Assembly: GCA_002439285.1 (NCBI GenBank)
Contig: DJTQ01000418.1
Location: 1-13,957, forward strand
From: Paenibacillaceae bacterium UBA6304
GTDB lineage: Bacteria; Bacillota; Bacilli; Paenibacillales; Paenibacillaceae
Length of the DNA: 13,957 nt
Direction: 5' to 3'
Shown: positions 8,127 to 13,957 of the stretch, one piece after another
Position numbering within the stretch: position 1 is the first letter of the stretch
Layout: each line of letters opens with the position of its first letter
Notes under the pieces: generated by a model
Told to the model about the DNA's origin: nothing
What the model saw: the letters and a program-made list of their open reading frames with translations, nothing else
Databases searched by the model: none
Translations under genes and position numbers: made by a program

Positions 8127-8148
8127 CGCTAATGGAGGAGGAGAGGCT

Positions 8149-8808
8149 ATGACCTCAATAAAAGCATGTTTATTCGACCTGGACGGGGTTCTCGTGGACA
8201 CCGCCAAATATCACTATCTTGCCTGGAAGCGCCTCGCCGAAGAATTAGGCTTCGAGTTTACGGAGCAGGATAACGAACGGCTGAAGGGCGTAAGCCGGAT
8301 GGCTTCCCTTGATATTCTGCTGAGCATCGGCGGAATCGAGTTGGACGAAGCGGTAAAACTGGAGCTCGCTGAGCGCAAAAACAACTGGTATTTCGAAATG
8401 ATCACAACCATGGATAATTCCGAAATTCTGCCGGGAGCGCTTGATTTTCTGAAGGATTGCCGGGAGAATGGCTTAAAAATTGCCTTGGGCTCCGCTAGCA
8501 AAAACGCCATGACGATTCTGAATAATACGGGACTTACTCCGTATTTTGACGTCATCATCGACGGAACCCGCACCGCAAGCGCGAAGCCGGATCCAGAAGT
8601 ATTTACGCTCGGCGCCTCCGAACTGGGCGTACCGCCGGAACAATGCGTCGTCTTCGAAGATGCGGAGGCCGGAATCGAAGCGGCTCAGCGGGCCGGGATG
8701 AGAAGTGTGGGCATCGGTTCACCAGCCACGCTCGCCAAAGCTAATCTCGTCGTCGCGTCTCTGGGGGATATCACGGTAGAACGTCTGTTAAAAGTAGCCA
8801 CAGCTTAG
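8149..8808 (+). CDS. pgmB: Beta-phosphoglucomutase
   Basis: This 219-residue HAD-superfamily enzyme isomerises beta-D-glucose-1-phosphate to glucose-6-phosphate in the cytoplasm, feeding maltose phosphorylase product into glycolysis. The length is standard. The catalytic pair Asp10/Asp12 sits in FDLDGVLVDTAKYH (nucleophile and acid/base). The helical cap carries LKGVSR with Arg50. Ser115 in LGSASKN, Lys146 in SAKPDPEVF, and Glu170/Asp171 in VFEDAEAGIEAA complete the phosphate- and Mg-binding set. These residues line up within one or two positions of the well-studied Lactococcus enzyme (Asp8, Asp10, Arg49, Ser114, Lys145, Glu169, Asp170). The start is supported by GGAGGAGG 7 bases upstream. 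It lies 77 bases before maltose phosphorylase, its metabolic partner, and just after operator site C. Confidence 0.95.
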   Translation: MTSIKACLFDLDGVLVDTAKYHYLAWKRLAEELGFEFTEQDNERLKGVSRMASLDILLSIGGIELDEAVKLELAERKNNWYFEMITTMDNSEILPGALDFLKDCRENGLKIALGSASKNAMTILNNTGLTPYFDVIIDGTRTASAKPDPEVFTLGASELGVPPEQCVVFEDAEAGIEAAQRAGMRSVGIGSPATLAKANLVVASLGDITVERLLKVATA

Positions 8809-8823
8809 ATTAGCCATACTTTT

Positions 8824-8851
8824 TTTACAAATCAATTCATATAACCATAAT
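8824..8851 (+). promoter_or_regulatory. Candidate internal promoter for maltose phosphorylase
   Basis: TTTACA (8824-8829) and CATAAT (8846-8851) each match five of six consensus bases and are separated by 16 bases. Transcription would start near 8858, just before the ribosome binding site AAGGAG (8870-8875). No LacI-type palindrome is seen here, so this promoter would escape the regulator acting at site C. Confidence 0.45.
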
Positions 8852-8885
8852 TACTAGAATTACTCTTAGAAGGAGCCGGTAAATC

Positions 8886-11204
8886 GTGAAACAATATTTA
8901 AAATTGGATGAATGGTCTATCATTGAAGAATCCTTTGACCCTGCTACACACGAAATTTCGGAAAGTATTTTTAGCATCGGTAACGGGTTTATGGGCCAAC
9001 GGGCCAATTTCGAAGAACAATACAGCGGGAAATCCCTTCAGGGAAGCTATATGGCCGGGGTCTATTATCCCGACAAAACCCGTGTAGGCTGGTGGAAAAA
9101 CGGATATCCGGAGTATTTCGCAAAAGTGCTGAACAGCACGAACTGGATCGGGATTAATGTCCTCATTAACGGTGAACCGCTGGATCTGGCCCAATGCGAG
9201 GTCAAAGATTTCGTACGTGAACTGAACATGAAGGAAGGTTATCTTTCCCGCCGCTTTGTGGCTGTGATGGAGAACGGCAAAGAGCTCCAGGTGGAGTCGG
9301 TTCGCTTCGTCAGCATGAAACGCCAAGAAATCGGAGCTATCCGTTATTCGGTTACACCGCTCAATTTCTCCGGAAGTATCCGCGTCGTGCCTTATCTGGA
9401 CGGTGATGTGCAGAACAAGGACTCCAACTATGACGAGAAGTTCTGGTTGGAGGTTGAGAAGTCTGCAGCTTCCGATCTGTCCTACCTCACCTTAAAGACG
9501 AAAAAGCTCGACTTCCATGTTACGTCCGTTATGACATTCGATGTATATAAAGACGGCGAGAAGCTGGAATTTGAAGCCTCTGTTTCCGAACGCGAAAAAT
9601 TCGTATCCGCGGAGGCTGCTTTTGAAGTAGAACAAGATGCAACGCTCACTATCTATAAATATGTAGCTAACGTAACTTCCCGCAATTATGGACTTGGCCA
9701 GCTCGTAGAAGCGGGCAAGAAGACTTTGGAAGAGGCACATGCGGTCGGATTCGATACCCTGCGCCAAGAACAGGCTGATGCCTGGGCCGAAAAGTGGAAA
9801 GGCAGCGACATTATTATTGAAGGCGATGTGTCCGCTCAGCAAGCGATCCGCTTTAATATTTTCCAACTGAATCAAACGTACACCGGAGAAGACGACCGCC
9901 TGAATATCGGACCGAAAGGTTTCACTGGGGAAAAATACGGCGGCAGCACTTACTGGGATACCGAAGCTTACTGCGTACCGTTCTATCTGAGCACCGCAGA
10001 TTCGGGTATTGCCCGCAACTTGCTGATTTACCGTTATAAACACCTGGAAAAAGCAAAGGAAAACGCCAAGAAGCTCGGCTTTACCAAAGGCGCGCTCTAT
10101 CCGATGGTTACGATGAACGGTGAAGAGTGCCATAACGAATGGGAAATCACCTTCGAAGAGATTCACCGTAACGGCGCGATTGCCTACGCGATCTACAACT
10201 ATGTGAATTACACCGGGGACAAATCCTATTTGAGCCAATACGGTCTGGAAGTGCTCGCGGAAATCTCCCGGTTCTGGGAAGAGCGCGTCAATTTCTCAAG
10301 CGCCAAAGACAAATATGTAATGCTCGGCGTGACCGGCCCGAACGAATATGAGAACAACGTCAACAACAACTGGTACACCAACCGCATTGCTTCCTGGACG
10401 ATGGAGTACACGCTGGAAGTGCTTGGCTATCTCCAAAAGAACGAAAATGCCCGTTATCTGGAACTCATCGACAAGCTGAATTTGACGGACGAAGAAACCG
10501 CTAAATGGCAGCATATCATCGACAATATGTATTATCCTGTAGACGAAGAGCGCGGGGTCTTCCTGCAACAGGATGGCTTCCTGGATAAAGAATTGGTTCC
10601 GGTCAAAGACCTGGCACCGGAGAACCTGCCGATCAATCAGAACTGGTCCTGGGACCGGATTCTCCGCTCTTGCTACATTAAGCAAGCGGACGTCCTGCAG
10701 GGTCTATTCTTCCTGAGCGATAAGTATGATCTGGAGACTAAGAAACGGAACTTTGATTTCTACGAGCCTTTGACCGTTCATGAGTCCTCCCTGTCCCCTT
10801 GCGTACACGCCATTATGGCCTGCGAGCTTGGCTATCAGGAAAAGGCTTATGAAATGTACCTGCGCACAGCACGCTTGGATCTGGACAACTACAATAACGA
10901 TACGGAAGACGGGTGCCACACTACAAGTATGGCAGGAACTTGGATGGCTGTGATTCAAGGGTTCGCCGGACTTCGCGTTACAAACAATGAACTGGTACTC
11001 CGGCCGTTCATTCCGTCGCATTGGAATTCCTTCTCGTTCAACGTCATGTTCCGCGGCGCTACGTTGAAGGTCAACGTTGGCGATGACAGCATTACCGTGA
11101 TTAACGAGACCGATACCCCGGCGGCGATCCGGATTTATGACCGCAGCTATACGGTTAGCGCGCATGGCGAGATCCAAGCGCAGAGATCGTCGGTAACGAT
11201 CTGA
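8886..11204 (+). CDS. mapA: Maltose phosphorylase (GH65)
   Basis: This 772-residue cytoplasmic enzyme phosphorolyses maltose to glucose and beta-D-glucose-1-phosphate, the substrate of the adjacent mutase. The length is full for GH65. The N-terminal beta-sandwich (about 1-280) is followed by an (alpha/alpha)6 barrel and a small C-terminal beta domain. The general acid is Glu487 in TGPNEYENN, the same number I recall for the Lactobacillus brevis enzyme. YGGSTYWDTEAY (351-362) and HNEWEITFEEIHRNG (416-430) form the substrate loops; the latter is typical of maltose rather than trehalose or kojibiose phosphorylases. YIKQADVLQ (597-605) and GCHTTSMAGTW (676-686) contribute to the sugar and phosphate sites. 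Translation starts at GTG, chosen because AGAAGGAG lies 10 bases upstream and the sequence from KQYLKLDEWSI on is conserved. It may be co-transcribed with pgmB or use its own promoter. Specificity for maltose is inferred from loop sequence and context. Confidence 0.95.
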   Translation: MKQYLKLDEWSIIEESFDPATHEISESIFSIGNGFMGQRANFEEQYSGKSLQGSYMAGVYYPDKTRVGWWKNGYPEYFAKVLNSTNWIGINVLINGEPLDLAQCEVKDFVRELNMKEGYLSRRFVAVMENGKELQVESVRFVSMKRQEIGAIRYSVTPLNFSGSIRVVPYLDGDVQNKDSNYDEKFWLEVEKSAASDLSYLTLKTKKLDFHVTSVMTFDVYKDGEKLEFEASVSEREKFVSAEAAFEVEQDATLTIYKYVANVTSRNYGLGQLVEAGKKTLEEAHAVGFDTLRQEQADAWAEKWKGSDIIIEGDVSAQQAIRFNIFQLNQTYTGEDDRLNIGPKGFTGEKYGGSTYWDTEAYCVPFYLSTADSGIARNLLIYRYKHLEKAKENAKKLGFTKGALYPMVTMNGEECHNEWEITFEEIHRNGAIAYAIYNYVNYTGDKSYLSQYGLEVLAEISRFWEERVNFSSAKDKYVMLGVTGPNEYENNVNNNWYTNRIASWTMEYTLEVLGYLQKNENARYLELIDKLNLTDEETAKWQHIIDNMYYPVDEERGVFLQQDGFLDKELVPVKDLAPENLPINQNWSWDRILRSCYIKQADVLQGLFFLSDKYDLETKKRNFDFYEPLTVHESSLSPCVHAIMACELGYQEKAYEMYLRTARLDLDNYNNDTEDGCHTTSMAGTWMAVIQGFAGLRVTNNELVLRPFIPSHWNSFSFNVMFRGATLKVNVGDDSITVINETDTPAAIRIYDRSYTVSAHGEIQAQRSSVTI

Positions 11205-11224
11205 GGAATAGCCTAAATTAAAAC

Positions 11225-11262
11225 AGGCAGGACCGCATAAAATGCGATCCTGCCTTTTATTT
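11225..11262. terminator. Intrinsic terminator between maltose phosphorylase and MATE gene
   Basis: AGGCAGGACCGCAT (11225-11238) pairs with ATGCGATCCTGCCT (11242-11255) with one mismatch around a 3-base AAA loop, followed by TTTATTTTT. On the - strand the same stem is followed by GTTTTAATTT, so it can also end the MATE transcript. It lies 20 bases after the maltose phosphorylase stop. Confidence 0.82.
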
Positions 11263-11300
11263 TTGCTTATAACTTGGTCAAGATCAGAAAAGTTGCTCCT

Positions 11301-12662
11301 TCATGCAGCGATATCATTCACTAAGTTCTTAATCCACTTGCGCGACCGGATCCGGGCCAAGCCGATACCGAGCCGGACAACCTCCTCCATGGACAGCACA
11401 AGATACACTAGATAGACCGGCTGTTTGAAGACAAACGATAGAAGTAGCCCTGACGGAACTCCGATCAGCCACGTTGCCGCCGATTCCATGGCGAATACGA
11501 ACTTGCTGTCTCCGCCGCTGTTCAAAATCCCGCCGGCCAGGATCATGTTTCCGACCTTGACCCATAAGAAAGCGGCAAATACCCAAACCAGGTAAATTCC
11601 CAAACGATGGGCTTCTCCCGATATATTAAAGAAGGAAACATACCAAGGGGAGGCTGCCGCAATCACTAGACCTACGACAATCGAAACGGAGATCCCCAAT
11701 GTGATGAAACGTTTGGCATATTGCATGGCAGCCTCTTCTTCCCCGGCTCCCAGCTTGTTGCCGACCATCACTCCTCCCGCGCTGGCCAGGCCCGCCAGCA
11801 ATCCGATACTGATGCCCTGCAGCGGAAAAGTAATCGTCATGGCTGTCATCTCGGATGTTCCCATCCGGCTGTAGATCATAGCATAGGCCGTCTCACCCAT
11901 CACCCAGATGAATTCGGTTAGGATGATGGGATAGGTCGTTTGAATGAATTTTCTCAGGAGCGGTTTTGGAATTCCGAACAGACTACCGAAATCTACCGAA
12001 CCCGGAAGCCTGAACTTGTAGACGGCTCCAATGATTAATACGCACTCCACGATTCTAGCGATTAACGTTGCGATTGCCGATCCTTTTAACCCCAATTCCG
12101 GAAAACCCCAATTTCCGAAGATCAGCAAATAATTCAGTACGATGTTCAAGCCTACCGTAAACAAGCTGACGAACATCGGCAATTTCACGTGTGTCGTGCT
12201 TCTTAGAATGGCGGAATACATCATCGTGAGCATCGTCGGCACATAACTAAGCGAGATAATCTGTAGAAAAATGTATCCCTCGCCCAAAATCCGCTCATCC
12301 GTCGTAAATAAGGACAGGCAAAGCTGGGGCTCAAAGAATACGAGCAGCGTGAATAGAAAAGACAGTGCAAACCCGGCTAAGAGGCCAATACCAAGCAATT
12401 GGGAGATGCTCTTGCGGTCCTGTTTTCCCCAGAACTGGGCCGCATAGATCGAAACGCCAGCCGCGAGGCCAGCCAGTACTACGGAGATGACTCCATATAT
12501 TTTCGTGGCCATTCCGACGGAAGCGATAGCCACATCGCCCAACTGTCCCACCATCAACTGGTCCGTAAGCGTGAGCAAAGACATAATCAGGCTTTGCAGC
12601 GTTACGGGAAGGGCTATTTTATATACGTTTTTATAAAAATCCTTTTTAATCGCATCGCTCAT
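11301..12662 (-). CDS. MATE-family multidrug/toxin efflux transporter
   Basis: This is a 453-residue integral membrane protein of standard length for a MATE exporter, which moves cationic drugs or metabolites out against Na+ or H+. It is almost entirely hydrophobic helices, about twelve, in two six-helix halves. The first half opens with IALPVTLQSLIMSLLTLTDQ and QLGDVAIASVGMATKI; the end of that half has the family-typical GLNIVLNYLLIFGNWGFPEL and LKGSAIATLIAR. The second half shows FPLQGISIGLLAGLASAGGV and VGNKLGAGEEEAAMQYAKRF. The start codon lies 19 bases after the stop of the reductase gene and follows GGGGGAT, a modest ribosome binding site, so the two are probably co-transcribed. The substrate cannot be read from sequence. 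There is no obvious functional link to the maltose genes that converge on it. Confidence 0.93.
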   Translation of the reverse strand: MSDAIKKDFYKNVYKIALPVTLQSLIMSLLTLTDQLMVGQLGDVAIASVGMATKIYGVISVVLAGLAAGVSIYAAQFWGKQDRKSISQLLGIGLLAGFALSFLFTLLVFFEPQLCLSLFTTDERILGEGYIFLQIISLSYVPTMLTMMYSAILRSTTHVKLPMFVSLFTVGLNIVLNYLLIFGNWGFPELGLKGSAIATLIARIVECVLIIGAVYKFRLPGSVDFGSLFGIPKPLLRKFIQTTYPIILTEFIWVMGETAYAMIYSRMGTSEMTAMTITFPLQGISIGLLAGLASAGGVMVGNKLGAGEEEAAMQYAKRFITLGISVSIVVGLVIAAASPWYVSFFNISGEAHRLGIYLVWVFAAFLWVKVGNMILAGGILNSGGDSKFVFAMESAATWLIGVPSGLLLSFVFKQPVYLVYLVLSMEEVVRLGIGLARIRSRKWIKNLVNDIAA

Positions 12663-12681
12663 TTAACCTGATCCCCCATAT

Positions 12682-13341
12682 TCAAACCGCTTTTAAATAG
12701 CGCAACAAGGTGTAATTATCCTTCGGTTCCACTTCGACCACCTTAAACTTTTTGGCAAAATCGAGTTTGGTATATCCTTCTCCATCTACCAACGTAATGT
12801 TGGACGCCCCGCCGATAATGATCGGAAGCTGCATCAGTATGATCTCATCAACCAAATCCTGACTGAATACATGCCAATTCAGAAAGCCTCCCCCCTCCAC
12901 CATCAGGCTGTTGATTCCGTGCTTCTTCTCAAGCAAGTTGAATAATTGCCCGAAATCCACTTCGTTATTCCCGCATATCAGGCACTCCTTACCTCGCTCC
13001 CTTAACTGTTCCATCTTGCGTTCATCCTTACCGTTCTCCGTCGTTACAAGGAGGGTTTTCCCTCCATCCGTCAGCACGTTACTATCCATCGGAATATCCA
13101 TGGTTCTTGTCGGGATGATCCGCACTGGATTCTTATCCTCTTCATAACGGTTCGTCAAAAAGGGATTATCCGTAGTGATCGTATTTTTCCCAACCATAAT
13201 CCCGTCGACCTTTCCCCGAAATTTATGAATATATTCCATATCCCGGCCATCAAAGAGACTGAACAAGGGCTTGCTGGACTGCCCCGGACCCAATGTCAGC
13301 TTACCGTCGATTGAAATTTGACTAAATACACTCGTTTTCAT
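12682..13341 (-). CDS. RibD C-terminal / dihydrofolate reductase-like family reductase
   Basis: This 219-residue protein is a single RibD_C-type reductase domain of the dihydrofolate reductase fold, lacking the deaminase half of bifunctional RibD. It shows SIDGK (10-14), GIMVGKNTITTDNPFLTNR (47-65) and MVEGGGFLNWHVFSQDLVDE (147-166), the usual NADPH and substrate elements. Family members include RIB7-like diaminopyrimidine phosphate reductases of riboflavin synthesis and many stand-alone proteins of unknown substrate. With no other rib gene in view, I would not assign a riboflavin step. GAGGG (13349-13353, complement) 7 bases upstream supports the start. It is 28 bases downstream of the solute-binding protein fragment and 19 bases before the MATE gene. 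Confidence 0.85.
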   Translation of the reverse strand: MKTSVFSQISIDGKLTLGPGQSSKPLFSLFDGRDMEYIHKFRGKVDGIMVGKNTITTDNPFLTNRYEEDKNPVRIIPTRTMDIPMDSNVLTDGGKTLLVTTENGKDERKMEQLRERGKECLICGNNEVDFGQLFNLLEKKHGINSLMVEGGGFLNWHVFSQDLVDEIILMQLPIIIGGASNITLVDGEGYTKLDFAKKFKVVEVEPKDNYTLLRYLKAV

Positions 13342-13369
13342 GGATCATCCCTCATTCCTATTTTTTTGT

Positions 13370-13957
13370 TTACAGGACTCCGGCAGATTGCTTAAAATGT
13401 TGATCCATTGCACTCCAGGCAGACTCTTCGCCTTCTTCCGCCAATATTAGCAGGCCTGCGCGAATTGCCTCCCAAACCGAAGCCATTGCCGGTTCAATCG
13501 GCATGGGCCGGCTCTCTTCCAACAGTGCCGTAAGCGATCTCCTATTAACGTCGGTCAAGTCTTTCAGTCTCCCGCGCGCTTCGGAATGAACGGGAATCCG
13601 CTGAACTTCCGTTCCCCATTTCATTTGGCTCTCTTCATTAAGCATGAAGGCTGCAAAGGACATGATGTCCTCCCGAAGCTCCGACTCCAGCGAATAACCG
13701 GGGAAAACCAGTCCGATCGCCGAGGACATGGAAATGGACGGGCGGCTCTGAATGGAAGGCAGCCTTGCGACGCCCAACTTGTTCTTCATATGCCGGTCCA
13801 GGTGATTATATATCCACTCCCCGCAAATGATTGCGCCGACTTCCCCTGCGATGAATCCCTCAATCAGTTCGATCGATCCGTTCATGCTGATCAAAAGACC
13901 GCGGTCCATCGGGGTCCGAACATCATGCAGCGCCCGCTTCATCTCGCTTTTGGGAAG
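13370..13957 (-). CDS. Family 1 extracellular solute-binding protein, C-terminal part (truncated by window)
   Basis: About 195 residues are visible. The frame stays open past Met at 13942 (LPKSE precedes it) to the window edge, so that Met is not a demonstrated start. The sequence resembles the C-terminal lobe of sugar-type ABC solute-binding proteins: EGFIAGEVGAIICGEWIYNH, then SAIGLVFPGYSLESELREDI, MSFAAFMLNEESQMKWG, RIPVHSEARG, and a closing EPAMASVWEAIRAGL helix region. Full proteins are about 400 residues or more. Because the N-terminus is missing, I cannot say whether it has a lipoprotein signal or is one of the GntR-regulator/solute-binding fusions found in Paenibacillus and relatives, which would be cytoplasmic sensors. 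It heads the - strand group with the reductase and MATE genes as far as the window shows. Confidence 0.72.
   Translation of the reverse strand, partial: LPKSEMKRALHDVRTPMDRGLLISMNGSIELIEGFIAGEVGAIICGEWIYNHLDRHMKNKLGVARLPSIQSRPSISMSSAIGLVFPGYSLESELREDIMSFAAFMLNEESQMKWGTEVQRIPVHSEARGRLKDLTDVNRRSLTALLEESRPMPIEPAMASVWEAIRAGLLILAEEGEESAWSAMDQHFKQSAGVL

Noticed and set aside
9492..10238. 248-codon open frame on the - strand inside maltose phosphorylase
   Set aside because: It is fully antisense to conserved GH65 sequence and its product has no recognisable domain.
11301..12662. MATE gene as the maltodextrin importer
   Set aside because: The motifs are those of MATE exporters; it lies convergent to the maltose genes and is spaced with the reductase gene instead.

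Overview
The window looks like chromosomal DNA of a Gram-positive spore-former of the Paenibacillus type. The pointers are strong AGGAGG ribosome binding sites, a very large secreted starch-degrading enzyme ending in three S-layer homology (SLH) repeats, a Bacillus-like maltose phosphorylase / beta-phosphoglucomutase pair, and a solute-binding protein fragment of a kind common in that group. This assignment is an inference from family resemblance; no ribosomal or other marker gene is present.

Bases 1-1242 hold the 3' two thirds of a cytoplasmic neopullulanase/cyclomaltodextrinase-type GH13 enzyme on the + strand. It converges on a 1756-residue, signal-peptide-bearing, SLH-anchored GH13 alpha-amylase on the - strand (1302-6572). 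A 17-bp perfect hairpin between them can terminate both. A 453-bp divergent control region (6573-7025) separates the amylase from a LacI-family, MalR-like repressor (7026-8060). Downstream of the repressor on the + strand lie beta-phosphoglucomutase (8149-8808) and GH65 maltose phosphorylase (8886-11204), ending in an intrinsic terminator. From 11301 to the end everything is on the - strand: a MATE-family exporter, a stand-alone RibD-C/dihydrofolate-reductase-type reductase, and the C-terminal part of a family 1 solute-binding protein. The three are tightly spaced and probably one operon.

The first 11.2 kb reads as one starch/maltodextrin unit. The wall-bound amylase cuts starch outside the cell, and the products are imported by a transporter not seen here. 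The neopullulanase-type enzyme trims dextrins inside the cell. Maltose phosphorylase splits maltose with phosphate into glucose and beta-glucose-1-phosphate, and beta-phosphoglucomutase converts the latter to glucose-6-phosphate. The LacI-family protein is the likely switch: near-identical CAAACGTTTG-type palindromes occur on both sides of the putative amylase promoter and directly before the beta-phosphoglucomutase gene, and a degenerate copy lies just before the repressor's own start. AGCGCT-centred and TGAAAACGCT elements suggest added CcpA-type carbon catabolite control.

I found no CRISPR array, tRNA, rRNA, insertion sequence or phage gene. The catabolic genes are well-known families. The most interesting material is the operator layout in 6660-7010 and the domain architecture of the giant amylase. 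I see no convincing sign of a wholly new system.
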